Counted from the first letter of the stretch, positions 30,709 through 40,495 are shown. The stretch: 47,384 nt of DNA from Planctomyces sp. (GCA_002702685.1 PABD01000101.1:1-47384); one strand, 5' to 3'. The notes: a model not told the origin generated them from the sequence alone. Numbers and translations are program-made.

Positions 30709-31713
30709 ATGAACCCCACGACTGATTCTCTGCTTCGACTGGAAAGTAAAGTGACCATGGATTTGCATCTCACCGGATCGACCGAAAAGTCCTCGCTGTC
30801 GGAACATCGGCTCACCGCTTGCTCCTCGGCGGACTTGAAAGAGGCCATCGCGAAATCGAGTTCCGATGTTCTTGCCTTTGCGGACGTAGATCGGAAGCCC
30901 GCTGATGACGCCCTCAATTCGGCGAAAGCCGTTCTCGAACAGGGATCGACTGCAGCGGTGGTACTCTATCCAGCTCAGGGGCTGATAACGGACATCTGGC
31001 AACATGCGGATCCGGAGGTCGCCATCCTCGCGCTGCCACCGACACGCACGGCGACGATTGTGATTAACAAACAGGCCTTGGAATCGGGACTGCAGGAAAC
31101 AGGTGATGTTGCGGATCCGTTGTGGGCGATCATTGCAGGTCTCGCGGCGAAGGGAAAAGTGAAAGGATTGCCGCAGGGAGCCGACTCTCCGCTCGCAAAG
31201 ATGGAGCTGCCTGACCTGGCGCCCTCGACCCCCGGTCGCAACTGGAACTGGCTCGAGGAAAGTATTCGCGCCTGCACCTCACGGTCCGAACTGGGCCGCA
31301 ATGCGCAGCGGACACAGCTTCGTGCAGCGCTCTATCAGCTGAATGATTACCTCGACCTCAGCCACGAGGCATCGCAGTCGATGGAAGGGGATCCCATCGC
31401 CGATCACTGGCACGCGATCATGCACCGCCGTGAGCCCGATTACGGTAACTGCAAATACTGGTATCGTCGCGTGGGACAGTCCCCGATCTTCCCGGACCTC
31501 AACGAACGCGCTGTCGCGCTGCAGCAGGAAATGGAAAATTCTCCCAGCCGCGCCGACATCGGCTCGGGCCAATACGCCGGGCACAACTGGGACGCCTTCG
31601 GCTTCGTCGACTTCTGCGCCGATTCCGCCCGGGACGGGAACTCCGCCGCCGCGCAGCTTGCGCGGCAGATTCAATTTGTGGAGATGTTGCTGCTGTTGCA
31701 GATGTCGTTGTAG
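30709..31713 (+). CDS. Conserved hypothetical protein with HWHAIMHRREPDYGNCKYW block
   Basis: The 334-residue cytoplasmic protein has no signal peptide. The N-terminal half (about 17-140) alternates predicted strands and helices and does not match a family I can name. The C-terminal half contains GDPIADHWHAIMHRREPDYG, then NCKYWYRRVGQSPIFPDL and a YAGHNWDAFGFVDFC segment, which I recall as a block conserved in planctomycete proteins of unknown function. Several His, Tyr, Trp and Cys residues suggest a binding or catalytic site. Alternative start: the ATG at 30757 (MDLHLTG). It follows the amt terminators and is likely transcribed on its own. Confidence 0.75.
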   Translation: MNPTTDSLLRLESKVTMDLHLTGSTEKSSLSEHRLTACSSADLKEAIAKSSSDVLAFADVDRKPADDALNSAKAVLEQGSTAAVVLYPAQGLITDIWQHADPEVAILALPPTRTATIVINKQALESGLQETGDVADPLWAIIAGLAAKGKVKGLPQGADSPLAKMELPDLAPSTPGRNWNWLEESIRACTSRSELGRNAQRTQLRAALYQLNDYLDLSHEASQSMEGDPIADHWHAIMHRREPDYGNCKYWYRRVGQSPIFPDLNERAVALQQEMENSPSRADIGSGQYAGHNWDAFGFVDFCADSARDGNSAAAQLARQIQFVEMLLLLQMSL

Positions 31714-31741
31714 GTCGATGGTGCAATCGTTCGGAAGTTTT

Positions 31742-31811
31742 ACCACCAAGCCACCAAGGACATCAAATGTCTGTGAAAAAACATTGACAAATAACACAGC
31801 CGCTTGGTGGT
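31742..31811. repeat. CCACCAAG inverted repeat
   Basis: ACCACCAAGC at 31742-31751 and GCTTGGTGGT at 31802-31811 form a perfect 10-bp inverted repeat around 50 bp. The sequence ACCACCAAG-CCACCAAG inside the left arm resembles the accacgaag-type dispersed repeats seen in many bacterial genomes. It does not code. Confidence 0.5.
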
Positions 31812-31878
31812 TCAATCCAAATGAGTGAATGGACTTTCGCGCTGATTAGAGTTCCACGCTTAGGTGTTGCTTACGCAA

Positions 31879-31936
31879 CCCAGACAACACTTCGTGATTG
31901 TCTGGGCCACCCTTCTTCAGATTGTCTGGTTCACCA
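31879..31936. repeat. TTGTCTGGGCCACC hairpin repeat, copy B
   Basis: CCCAGACAA (31879-31887) and TTGTCTGGG (31898-31906) form a 9-bp hairpin followed by CCACCC. A third half-site, ATTGTCTGGTTCACC, ends at 31935. The layout of hairpin plus extra half-site is shared with the copy near 45400. Confidence 0.8.
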
Positions 31937-31944
31937 TTGGCCTG

Positions 31945-33249
31945 TTACTGGCTCATGATGGGGCGGCCGGGTGGTGGGGGTGGGGGTTGTTTCCATTCCC
32001 AGGTCGGTGTGTATTTCACATCGAGGTAGGGCGTTTCGACGACTTTGCCTCCCGCGACCTTCGATTGCAGCAGGGCATCGAGTGTGCCACTGACCAGCAG
32101 CGTGCGTTCGACATTCCAGGTCGGTTTGCCTGAATGGAACATCTTTTCGGCGCCGTCCAGCAGATGTGCGAAGTGCATGAACGGGCGGGCTTCCTGTGTC
32201 CAGAACGCGGTGGCGGTGCTTGCGTTCGTTTCCGCATTTCGCCAGGCGACGGTCCATTCATTCACCGTGCCGTTGAGCGTGATGATGCTCGCCTTCAGGC
32301 CATCGTTGTAATTGACGATGAACAGGACCGGTTCCGGTGTCCGCTCGCGGACTTCCTCCAGTGTGGGGGGAGATCGCTTCGTCTGCCGACCGAGGCACTC
32401 TTTAAGCAGTTTTTGATCGAATGCGCCTTCGTCCATCGCCTGCCAGACCGCGTCTCCTTCGAGACACTGCACCGACTTCACTCCTGTTTCGCCTCCCTCC
32501 CTGCGATCGATCAGGCAATGCACCATTTCGAGTGCGTGAAAGCCATAGGCATCGAGTGAGCCGTAGGAAGTGGCGACCACCTCTTTGACCTTCTCCCCCC
32601 GTTCGGTATTGGCCTCGGGAATGCGCCACAGGACCGGAAGAGACGAACCGGCCATATAAGGAATCTCCAGTTCGCGGATCGCCGACATGATCTTCATACT
32701 GTCTTCCCAGTTGTCGGCGATATGTTTGTCGTGAAAGATCGGAACGACCTGTCCTGTCTTCCGAAAGACGGCTTCGATTTCTTTGAATAAACGCAACTTG
32801 GGATAAATAACCTGCCCGGTTGGTGATTTCTCGTATTGCCCGTGTTCGGCGACCAGCAGAATTCCATCCATCGCGAGCTTACCCGTTCCGAGCGTCAACG
32901 CTTCCTCGATACTGTCATAGACCGGAACCCCATGTTCTTTCGCAAGTTTGCGGCTTGTGTCGTTCTCGGGAACCTGATCGGTCCAGAGGGAGACCAGGTC
33001 CAGTTGCGGTTCTTCGCCCGTACCATCGAGGGTATCGGTTTGCATCAACCGGCTGACAATCACATCGGCGTGCGAATTGTGCCGGTATTCGGTTACGATG
33101 GCGGCGATGCGGGGGAACGGCTGGGAGGACTGAGGTTCCGAGTCATTTTTCTCCGTCTCCGCCTCCAGTGTATTCGCCAGTGCAGCCAGGGTGAGGAGCA
33201 ACAGGGAAAAAACGAATATCCGCAGCGGGAATTTTGGATGGTGGTGCAT
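31945..33249 (-). CDS. Secreted Gfo/Idh-like planctomycete protein
   Basis: The 434-residue protein has a signal peptide (about 1-30). The region PRIAAIVTEYRHNSHADVIVSRL at about 46-68 resembles the start of a Rossmann-like fold, and GVPVYDSIEEALTLGTGKLAMDGILLVAEHGQYE and PIFHDKHIADNW fit the Gfo/Idh-like proteins widespread in planctomycete secretomes, where NAD-binding glycines are often missing, as here. The C terminus is proline-rich (KQPPPPPPGRP). The gene lies between non-coding repeats and a convergent/divergent pair, so no operon partner is visible. Catalytic activity is unproven. Confidence 0.75.
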   Translation of the reverse strand: MHHHPKFPLRIFVFSLLLLTLAALANTLEAETEKNDSEPQSSQPFPRIAAIVTEYRHNSHADVIVSRLMQTDTLDGTGEEPQLDLVSLWTDQVPENDTSRKLAKEHGVPVYDSIEEALTLGTGKLAMDGILLVAEHGQYEKSPTGQVIYPKLRLFKEIEAVFRKTGQVVPIFHDKHIADNWEDSMKIMSAIRELEIPYMAGSSLPVLWRIPEANTERGEKVKEVVATSYGSLDAYGFHALEMVHCLIDRREGGETGVKSVQCLEGDAVWQAMDEGAFDQKLLKECLGRQTKRSPPTLEEVRERTPEPVLFIVNYNDGLKASIITLNGTVNEWTVAWRNAETNASTATAFWTQEARPFMHFAHLLDGAEKMFHSGKPTWNVERTLLVSGTLDALLQSKVAGGKVVETPYLDVKYTPTWEWKQPPPPPPGRPIMSQ

Positions 33250-33494
33250 GGTGAGGTTCTCTGGGGATAGGGGGGAGGGAGAGTCGGGGGCGGGAAAAGG
33301 ATAGGTGGGCGATTGACTTATTGTGTCACATCCCTTCCCTCCTGAAAACCATCACTTTGTAAAACAGTTCACTGACAGCGGTATTCCCGGTGATATATGA
33401 TGAAATTTCGTTGTTCCTTTCGGGGACTCCTCCTGATCCAACAGACTTCAACTCACCGAAGCCTCCCTCATATTCGAGATGACAGGAAGCATTC

Positions 33495-34067
33495 ATGCGT
33501 ATTTGTTTTTTCACCATCAGGTTCGTTCCAGCATTACTGGCCGCAATGACATTTTCCCTCGCGGCTGCCGCCGATGAATTTGTCTCCGGCATCCCGGTCG
33601 ATGAGCCGATCGACACCTTCAATGTGAAGGCGGTCTCGGGACCCTCTGAGGGGAAGACGCTTTGTTATGCGTGTCAGTATGGCGGCAAACCGGTGATCGC
33701 GGTCTTCTTCAAGAAATTGGATAAGCCGGTGATCGACCTGCTCGCGGGTGTGAATGAAACGGCCCATAGTTTTGAAAATCAGAAGCTGCGGGCCTTCGGC
33801 ATCTACCTCACTGATGATCCCGCCGCCGCGGAAGCGGAACTCAAACAGGTTGCTGCGGATCATGCGTGGGAGAACCTGCCGCTGACGATCTACGACGGGG
33901 CCTCGGGGCCGCCTACGTACGAGATCAAAGAAGCGGCCGAAGTGAATGTGATGCTCTGGACCAAGGCCCGCGTCAAAGCGAATCACGCCTACAAGTCGAT
34001 TGATGAATTAACCAAAGAGGAACAGGGACGCATCCTGCGGGATACGGAAAAAATCCTGCCGCAATAG
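33495..34067 (+). CDS. Secreted thioredoxin-fold-like protein
   Basis: The 190-residue protein has a signal peptide (about 1-26, ending AAADE). A single CxxC motif, C57-YA-C60, follows a short beta segment, and PVIAVFFKKLDKPVIDLLAGV and NVMLWTKARVKANHAY match the strand-helix order of a thioredoxin-like fold as seen in planctomycete secreted proteins. Unlike true thioredoxins the motif reads CYAC rather than CGPC. The start has AGGAAG upstream. A periplasmic thiol or redox role is inferred. Confidence 0.72.
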   Translation: MRICFFTIRFVPALLAAMTFSLAAAADEFVSGIPVDEPIDTFNVKAVSGPSEGKTLCYACQYGGKPVIAVFFKKLDKPVIDLLAGVNETAHSFENQKLRAFGIYLTDDPAAAEAELKQVAADHAWENLPLTIYDGASGPPTYEIKEAAEVNVMLWTKARVKANHAYKSIDELTKEEQGRILRDTEKILPQ

Positions 34068-34342
34068 CGCCGGCCGAGGTAGTCTTCCGCGCAAAATAGA
34101 TCCCTCCGCGTTAAGTTGTAACGATTGGAACAGTTGTCCGGCGCCGTTTACGACCTACGCTTAACGTCGTTTGTCCAGACTGCCGGTTCGCTACAACAGT
34201 TCGCCTTTGCAGCGGGATGAACCTCATTCGTTCAGGCGTCGATACCTGATAAAACGCACGTTGGAATTCAGTGCAGGAGCCACGCTCCATTCCGGCGAGA
34301 CTGCGTTTACTTCGCCAGCTGGCAGTCAGGGACGACGCGAGG

Positions 34343-36256
34343 ATGTGTGGTCTATTGGGGATGGTCGCGGCACCGGGAAAACCGGTGGCGATCGATCCAA
34401 CAACATTGAACCGCATGCGTGACAGCATGATCGCCCGGGGACCGGACGATGCTGGCACGTATATCCGTCGCAATATCGCCTTCGCCCATCGCCGTCTCGC
34501 TATTCGCGATCGTACCGGCGGTATTCAGCCTTGGGTTACGGACGACGAACAGAGCGTCCTCGTTTACAACGGTGAAATCTATAACGATCAAACATTGCGC
34601 GCCCAATTGGAATCTGCAGGGCATCGCTTCGTCTCCCGCTGTGATACGGAAGTTCTTGCCCGCGCCTACCAGGAATGGGGGATCGATACGCTTTCAAAGT
34701 TGAATGGGGATTTCGCGTTTGGCATTTATGACTTCGCGAACGAACAGTTGCTGCTGGCCCGCGACCGTTGCGGCGTGAAGCCCCTCTTCTTTTCCCAGAT
34801 TGATGGGGAACTGATCTTTGCCAGTTCCGTCGCCGCCATCGTCGCGCATCCCCGCTTCAGCAAGGAACCGAACCCAGTTGCGCTCAGTCATTATCTGACC
34901 ACCTTTCGCCTGACGCTGGGGCGTGAAACTCTTTATAAGGGAATCTGGCAACTTCTCCCCGGTGAATACCTGCTGTTCAATGGAGAGAAAGTCCGCATCG
35001 AATCGTATTGGGATTACCCACTGCAGGAAGATGGTGCGAAACGGTATCTCGACGCGGTTGATGAACTCGAAGAGTTACTGGACCTTGCCGTCAGCGATCG
35101 CCTGGTGAGTGATGTTCCCGTCGGCATGTTTCTGAGTGGAGGCGTGGATTCGAGTACGCTTGCCTGCCTGCTGCATCGACGTGTGGGCAAATCGATGCGC
35201 AGCGAATGCGGAGGTTCTATCGACCCGGAGACAGAGGACTTCGCCTTTGCCCGCAAGTGCGCTGAGTTCGTCGGTTTTGAGCATGGCGAAGTTGCGCTGG
35301 CGGCCCATGAGTACCTCGACGATTGGCAATATCTCATCGGTGAACAGGGCCTGCCGCTGTCGACTCCAACCGATGTTGTTATCTATCGGATCGCTCAGGA
35401 GATGAAGAAATGCGTCGGCGTCGCGCTCGGCGGGGAAGGGGCGGACGAATTGCTTTGCGGATACGCGACACAACATTGGTCGGCGCAGGATTATGTTCGC
35501 GCGAACCGCCTGCGGAACAATGATGCAAACAGCGTTTACGCGCCGACTTCCGCCGGCTTCCTCGAAAGTTTGCAGCGGCAATATGGACGGATCGAATTTC
35601 AATCGGAAACGGACCACTACCTCGCGCTCAACAGTTTGATTCCGCTCGCGGCGAAACCGGCGCTGTTGCAGCCCCCGTTCTGGGAAGGGGCGATGCAGGA
35701 TCAGGCAATGATCGAGCATTATCACCGCCAGTTGCAGCAGTGGGGAGACCTGCCGACGCGACGCAAGTACATGCTGATGCTCCATCGGGTGAATCTCGAA
35801 TCGCTGCTGTACCGGCTCGATGCCGCGACGATGCAGGCGAGCCTCGAAGCACGTGTCCCCTTCACAGACGTGCGTCTACTTGAGCAGGGGTTCAAGACGC
35901 CGCAGCGCTACAAGATCGATGTGGCTCACGGTAAGAAGATTCCGCATCTTGCGTCGGCGGAACTTGATCAGCAGAATTTCCTCGAGTCGAAACGCATCCT
36001 CCGTACGCTTGCCGGGCGATTGATGCCGGCGGAACTGGCTCAGCGACGAAAAGCCTCCTTTCCGACCGCCGTGCAGAGCTGGCTTGCCGGCCCATGGTCG
36101 TCCTGGGCGGGAGAAAAACTGCGCCAAAGTCCATTCGCCCACGAGGTATTCCAACCGGCGGCCCTCGAAGAAATCAGCGCGCAGCCGCAGGCGGTGGGGA
36201 TGTGGTTGTGGCCGATGCTCAATCTGTCGATGTGGGGCGACAAACATCTGATGTAG
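34343..36256 (+). CDS. asnB: Asparagine synthetase (glutamine-hydrolysing)
   Basis: The 637-residue enzyme makes asparagine from aspartate, glutamine and ATP in the cytoplasm. The start is set at 34343 because the catalytic nucleophile must be Cys2 (MCGLLGMV); the frame is open further upstream but those residues are not family-like. The glutaminase domain shows NGEIYN at 76-81 and GDFAFGIYD. The synthetase domain has the PP-loop SGGVDSS at 265-271 and GGEGADELLCGY. It is followed 57 bp later by the TrmH-type gene on the same strand. It may act with asnS (45487-46878) in asparagine supply, but the two are not linked. Confidence 0.96.
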   Translation: MCGLLGMVAAPGKPVAIDPTTLNRMRDSMIARGPDDAGTYIRRNIAFAHRRLAIRDRTGGIQPWVTDDEQSVLVYNGEIYNDQTLRAQLESAGHRFVSRCDTEVLARAYQEWGIDTLSKLNGDFAFGIYDFANEQLLLARDRCGVKPLFFSQIDGELIFASSVAAIVAHPRFSKEPNPVALSHYLTTFRLTLGRETLYKGIWQLLPGEYLLFNGEKVRIESYWDYPLQEDGAKRYLDAVDELEELLDLAVSDRLVSDVPVGMFLSGGVDSSTLACLLHRRVGKSMRSECGGSIDPETEDFAFARKCAEFVGFEHGEVALAAHEYLDDWQYLIGEQGLPLSTPTDVVIYRIAQEMKKCVGVALGGEGADELLCGYATQHWSAQDYVRANRLRNNDANSVYAPTSAGFLESLQRQYGRIEFQSETDHYLALNSLIPLAAKPALLQPPFWEGAMQDQAMIEHYHRQLQQWGDLPTRRKYMLMLHRVNLESLLYRLDAATMQASLEARVPFTDVRLLEQGFKTPQRYKIDVAHGKKIPHLASAELDQQNFLESKRILRTLAGRLMPAELAQRRKASFPTAVQSWLAGPWSSWAGEKLRQSPFAHEVFQPAALEEISAQPQAVGMWLWPMLNLSMWGDKHLM

Positions 36257-36313
36257 TGGCTATGATGGGACGCGTTGCTGTCCTAAATCTTCTCCTCTAC
36301 ATTCTTCTCTCCG

Positions 36314-37108
36314 ATGTCCGAGTTATTCCTTGAAGATCTCAACGATCCCCGCCTGGATGTTTACCGGGATCTCAAGCGGAATAATCGGACCCAAGAAAGC
36401 GAAACATTTATCGCGGAGGGCCGGTTTGTTGTCGAACGCCTGCTTGCTTCCGACTACGAAGTGGAATCCGTCCTGGTGAGTGACAAAAAACGTCACCTCT
36501 TCCCTGAGGAACATCTCCCTCGCGCTCCGCTCTGGGTGATGCCGCATCCGCTGATGGAAGAACTGATCGGATTCAATTTCCATCATGGCTTCCTCGCCTG
36601 CGGTCGCCGCAAGGTTCGCGTCGATATTCCCTCACCCACTCCCGGCAAGCCGAGTCTGTTGCTCGCCTGTCCCCATATCATGGACCCGGATAACCTCGGC
36701 ACGATCATGCGACTCGCGCGGGCGTTTGGAGTCGATGCGCTACTTGTCGGTGATCAATCGACCGACCCCTTTTCACGGCGCGTGATTCGCGTATCGATGG
36801 GGAATATCTTCTTTCTGCCGATCATCACCTCCCCCGATTTTGTCGGCCTTCTGTCGGACCTCAAAGAACGCGAGGGCTACCAACTCGTCGCGACCGTACT
36901 GGATGAGAATGCGGACCGACTGATGGACGAAACGCGGCCGGAGCGGATGGCGCTGATGTTCGGGAACGAGGCGGATGGTCTGGCCGACACGTGGTTGGAC
37001 CTTGCCGATCGGCGGATTACGATCCCGATGGACGACGGAACCGATTCGCTCAATGTCGCCCTGTCCGCCGGAATCTTCCTGTATCACTACACGCGGATCG
37101 CCCGTTGA
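36314..37108 (+). CDS. TrmH/SpoU family RNA methyltransferase
   Basis: The 264-residue protein has an N-terminal substrate-binding region and a C-terminal SPOUT domain. The three SpoU motifs are visible: DPDNLGTIMR at 124-133, ALMFGNEADGL at 213-223 and DSLNVALSAGI at 244-254. It should methylate ribose in tRNA or rRNA using S-adenosylmethionine; which nucleotide cannot be told. Length fits the single-SPOUT TrmH/RlmB type. It lies 57 bp after asnB and 189 bp before the pyrophosphorylase gene. Confidence 0.93.
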   Translation: MSELFLEDLNDPRLDVYRDLKRNNRTQESETFIAEGRFVVERLLASDYEVESVLVSDKKRHLFPEEHLPRAPLWVMPHPLMEELIGFNFHHGFLACGRRKVRVDIPSPTPGKPSLLLACPHIMDPDNLGTIMRLARAFGVDALLVGDQSTDPFSRRVIRVSMGNIFFLPIITSPDFVGLLSDLKEREGYQLVATVLDENADRLMDETRPERMALMFGNEADGLADTWLDLADRRITIPMDDGTDSLNVALSAGIFLYHYTRIAR

Positions 37109-37297
37109 GTCGCCTGCCGCGGGACATGCTGTAAAGAATCCTTAACGGTTCGGCGGGACGAGTTTTTTCCGCACTGGTCATCCGTTAGAATGTAGAAAAC
37201 GTCCCTCCCGGTCCAATACATTGTTGCCCGCCCGCTATCCAGCGCCCTTCCGGGCCGGCGACTTCTCATACAGCATTTGGGAAAGAACCAAACCAGC

Positions 37298-38701
37298 ATG
37301 TCTGCTTCCGCTGATCTGAAACAACGTCTTGAATCTGCAAATCAACAACATCTGCTGAAATGGTGGGACGACCTTTCCAGAGAACAACAGGCGAATTTTG
37401 AAGAGCAACTCACCTCGGTCGATTTCGATCTGATCCGCCGTCTGCTCGAGAAGGGTTCCGGGGGAGCAGGAGAATCGATCGCCGCCAAAGCGGAACGGGC
37501 GACGCCGCCGAAAAACCTGGTTCGCCTGGCTGATCTTACCGCCGATCCCGATCTCGCGATCGATGCCGATAAAAAGGGGCGGGAACTTCTGGCGGCAGGC
37601 AAAGTGGGCGTGGTCCTCGTCGCGGGAGGGCAGGGGACGCGACTCGGGTTCGACCAGCCCAAGGGGATGTTCCCCATCGGCCCCGTGACCGACCGTACGT
37701 TGTTTCAAATCATGTTCGAACAGGTGCTTGCTCGCTCGAAGAAATCGGGTGTGAAAATTCCCTACCTGATCATGACGAGCGATGCGACCGATGCGGACAC
37801 ACGGTCTTACCTCAAGTCGGAAAATTATTTCGGCCTCGACGAAAGCGATGTCCTTTTCTTCAAGCAGGGGACAATGCCCGCCGTCGACGACCGAGAAGGA
37901 ACGCTGTTGCTCGCCGATAAAGGCCAACTCAGCGTGAGCCCCGATGGTCATGGTGGCATGCTCGGGGCGCTGGCAAATGCCAACCTGTTCCAGGAACTGG
38001 AATCCCGTGGGATTGAGTATCTCTACTATCACCAGGTCGACAATCCCACCGCAATTATTGCCGACCCCGTCTTCCTCGGACTGCATGTGCTGCGGGAATC
38101 GGAGATGTCGACCAAGGTCATCGCCAAGGTGAACGCCGGCGAGAAAACGGGCGTCGTCGTGGATGTCGATGGGGAAACCCAGATCATCGAATACAGCGAT
38201 ATGCCGACAGCCGTTTCAGAGAAGACCGATTCCGACGGCGATCTGCTTCACTGGGCGGGAAGTACCGCCATCCATGTCTTTGACGTGCAGTTCCTCAAGC
38301 GAATCGCGGAATCGGCGGATGGACTTCCCTTTCATACGGCGCACAAGAAAGTATCGCACCTCGCTGAGAACGGCGAATTGATCGTTCCCGACGAACCGAA
38401 CGCCTATAAGTTCGAGCGGTTCATCTTTGATGCTCTCCCCATGGCGAAGAACGCGCTGGTGATGGAGGCGGACCGGAGCAAGGAGTTCAACCCGGTCAAG
38501 AACGCCGAAGGGAGCGACTCACCGCAGACGTGTCGCTCAGCGCTCAACCTGATCGCGGTCGATTGGCTCACGATGGCCGGGGCCGAAGTCGAGTCCGGGA
38601 CAAGGATTGAAATCAGTCCCCTGTATGCCGTCGAACCGGCGGACCTCGACGAGAAGATCGAACCCGGCACGCATTACTCGGGCGAAGTCATCCTGAAGTA
38701 A
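37298..38701 (+). CDS. UDP-sugar pyrophosphorylase (UDPGP type 1, UAP-like)
   Basis: The 467-residue enzyme belongs to the eukaryotic-like UDPGP family. The nucleotide-binding motif GGQGTRLG at 110-117 is followed by PKGMFPIGP, and YYHQVDNPTAII, FHTAHKK and PNAYKFERFIFDALP match the UDP-N-acetylhexosamine pyrophosphorylase branch. It transfers UMP from UTP to a sugar 1-phosphate, giving a UDP-sugar for envelope glycans. The sugar, GlcNAc or glucose, is uncertain. The ATG at 37298 is preferred over a TTG at 37277. It differs in family from bacterial GlmU. Confidence 0.9.
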   Translation: MSASADLKQRLESANQQHLLKWWDDLSREQQANFEEQLTSVDFDLIRRLLEKGSGGAGESIAAKAERATPPKNLVRLADLTADPDLAIDADKKGRELLAAGKVGVVLVAGGQGTRLGFDQPKGMFPIGPVTDRTLFQIMFEQVLARSKKSGVKIPYLIMTSDATDADTRSYLKSENYFGLDESDVLFFKQGTMPAVDDREGTLLLADKGQLSVSPDGHGGMLGALANANLFQELESRGIEYLYYHQVDNPTAIIADPVFLGLHVLRESEMSTKVIAKVNAGEKTGVVVDVDGETQIIEYSDMPTAVSEKTDSDGDLLHWAGSTAIHVFDVQFLKRIAESADGLPFHTAHKKVSHLAENGELIVPDEPNAYKFERFIFDALPMAKNALVMEADRSKEFNPVKNAEGSDSPQTCRSALNLIAVDWLTMAGAEVESGTRIEISPLYAVEPADLDEKIEPGTHYSGEVILK

Positions 38702-38769
38702 TTCGGGAGCATGGAACCGTAAGCTGGTTACCGGGACTGGTGGTCTGGTGAGCGTTGCGTCGCGATTTC

Positions 38770-39192
38770 CTACCAGCGGTTTTCGAGTTGCATCAGGTTT
38801 ACGTTGAGCGAGCGTCCGGCTTCGAAGCATTCGGGAGCGGTGGCGGGGAGGCGTAACCAGATTTGTTCGCCTCGGTAGACGCCATCGATTGCAATGTGCG
38901 GGCCAAGGTCGTCGTCATCGGTGTGCGAAAGTGCCTGCCAGTGGAATTCGTTGATCTGCGGAAAGACTTGTTGCAGTTTAGTCAGGTTGACGTGGAAATT
39001 GCTTGGCAGGCGGCGGCCGTCACTGGCGCCTCCCTGCACTTCGGTGGAGGAAGCGAACAGCGTGATTTCCCATTGATCCCACTCCTCATTCCAGAAGATG
39101 TGGCAGCCCCAGGGGGGCATGGGAGAAAGCGGGCAGACAGCGTCCAGAACCGCTTCGCAGAAATCAGACAGCCATACGGGAGAGTCGCTCAT
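38770..39192 (-). CDS. Hypothetical protein, 140 residues
   Basis: The small cytoplasmic protein has AAGGA 8 nt before its ATG, which supports the start. Its sequence is rich in W, D and P (WGCHIFWNEEWDQWEITLF, TDDDDLGPHIAIDGVYRGE) and predicted to be mostly beta. I do not recognise a domain. It is convergent with the pyrophosphorylase gene, 68 bp apart, and has no partner on its strand. Confidence 0.7.
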   Translation of the reverse strand: MSDSPVWLSDFCEAVLDAVCPLSPMPPWGCHIFWNEEWDQWEITLFASSTEVQGGASDGRRLPSNFHVNLTKLQQVFPQINEFHWQALSHTDDDDLGPHIAIDGVYRGEQIWLRLPATAPECFEAGRSLNVNLMQLENRW

Positions 39193-39550
39193 GTGGTGGT
39201 CCTTCGATGCTGACGGGGATCAGGCTTCCCATTGGAGAGGGGAGGCTCTGCAGTCTGCAATTCGAGTGCCATGGAAAGGTTGATTCGCGTGTGGGGCGGG
39301 TAACTCATTTGAGGGAAGCATGATGCGTCCCTGAGGGTGAAAACTCTCCGTATAGCTTAGAGATACAATGAGAACGCACCGTTGTAAAAAGGAACCTGCC
39401 TTTCTCTCCAATTTCTCCCAAAGAGATTCTTCGCCCGGTTTCTACAGCCGCTAGCTTTCGCCTCTCCGGCACAACTGGAATCTCCGGGCATCTTTCCCCT
39501 ATCGGCGCAAGACGACGGTCAAGCACAGCAGACGCTGGACTCGTCAGAGC
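39193..39550. other. Intergenic region between hypothetical gene and tadC
   Basis: A 358-bp gap with no supported gene and no clear terminator for the tadC transcript. The short open frames here have no family similarity. Confidence 0.4.
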
Positions 39551-40495
39551 TTACTGATTCAAGAGATTGTTCATCATCATGATGGCGGCGGGGCCGACGA
39601 GCACCACGAAAATACCGGGGAAGATGAAAAGGACCAGCGGGAAGATCATTTTCACCGCGGTCTGCTGAGCTTTCTCTTCTGCCAGCTGGCTACGTCGCAG
39701 ACGCATGCTGTCGGACTGCACACGCAGGGCCTGTGCTATTGATGAACCGAATTTGTCGGCCTGAATCAGAATTGCGGCAAGGGCTTTCATGTCATCGACC
39801 CCGGTGCGGATACCGAGCTCATGCAGCACGTCGCGACGGGGGCGTCCCATCTGCAGCTGCATGTTACACAGGTTCAGTTCCTCGCAGACCTCCGGTGCGG
39901 AGTCGGCCAGTTCCTCGGAGACGCGTCGCATACCGGCGTCGAGACCAAGACCCGCTTCCACACAGACGACGAGCAGGTCGAGTGCATCCGGCAGGTTCAG
40001 GAAGATCTTTTCCTGGCGGCTTTTCTTGAGAAGGGCGACGGCGATTTCGGGAAGATAGAAACCGAGTCCACCCCCGATAACAAGCGAACTCCAGCCGTTC
40101 TGAGTCGTTCCGAAGTTGAAGAAGCCGAAGCCACCACCGACCATCACGCCAACGATCGCGCAAATCGCTTTCAGGGCGAGATAGATTGTCGGGGCCGACG
40201 GATTGTGAAAGCCGGCGTTCGACAGGCGGATCTTCAGGTTGTTCTGTTCCAGCTCCGTCTTCGGTTTGAGTGAGCTCGAAAGCGCCGGGGCCGCTTTGTT
40301 GAAGTATTTCTTGATGCCGGTCTGCTCTTCTTCGAGCGCCGACCGGTTTTTGTTTCGCAATGAGGGATCGCGCAGTTCGTCGAGTCGTTCCGCGGCGCGC
40401 TCATCGGAAGAGCTGCTGAACAGACTGACGACCGCCCAGATCAGCAGGGTGATCGCACCAAAAATAACGAACGGCAATATTGTCTGGAGATCCAT
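39551..40495 (-). CDS. tadC: Tad pilus inner-membrane platform protein TadC
   Basis: The 314-residue protein belongs to the type II secretion F family. Transmembrane helices occur near 6-26, 112-160 and at the C terminus (about 280-312). The T2SSF core is visible in LPDALDLLVVCVEAGLGLDAGMRRVSEELAD and the following ILIQADKFGSSIAQALRVQSDSMR. With TadB it forms the membrane platform on which the CpaF/TadA motor acts. It is the last of three co-directional tad genes, 82 bp after tadB. Confidence 0.93.
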   Translation of the reverse strand: MDLQTILPFVIFGAITLLIWAVVSLFSSSSDERAAERLDELRDPSLRNKNRSALEEEQTGIKKYFNKAAPALSSSLKPKTELEQNNLKIRLSNAGFHNPSAPTIYLALKAICAIVGVMVGGGFGFFNFGTTQNGWSSLVIGGGLGFYLPEIAVALLKKSRQEKIFLNLPDALDLLVVCVEAGLGLDAGMRRVSEELADSAPEVCEELNLCNMQLQMGRPRRDVLHELGIRTGVDDMKALAAILIQADKFGSSIAQALRVQSDSMRLRRSQLAEEKAQQTAVKMIFPLVLFIFPGIFVVLVGPAAIMMMNNLLNQ

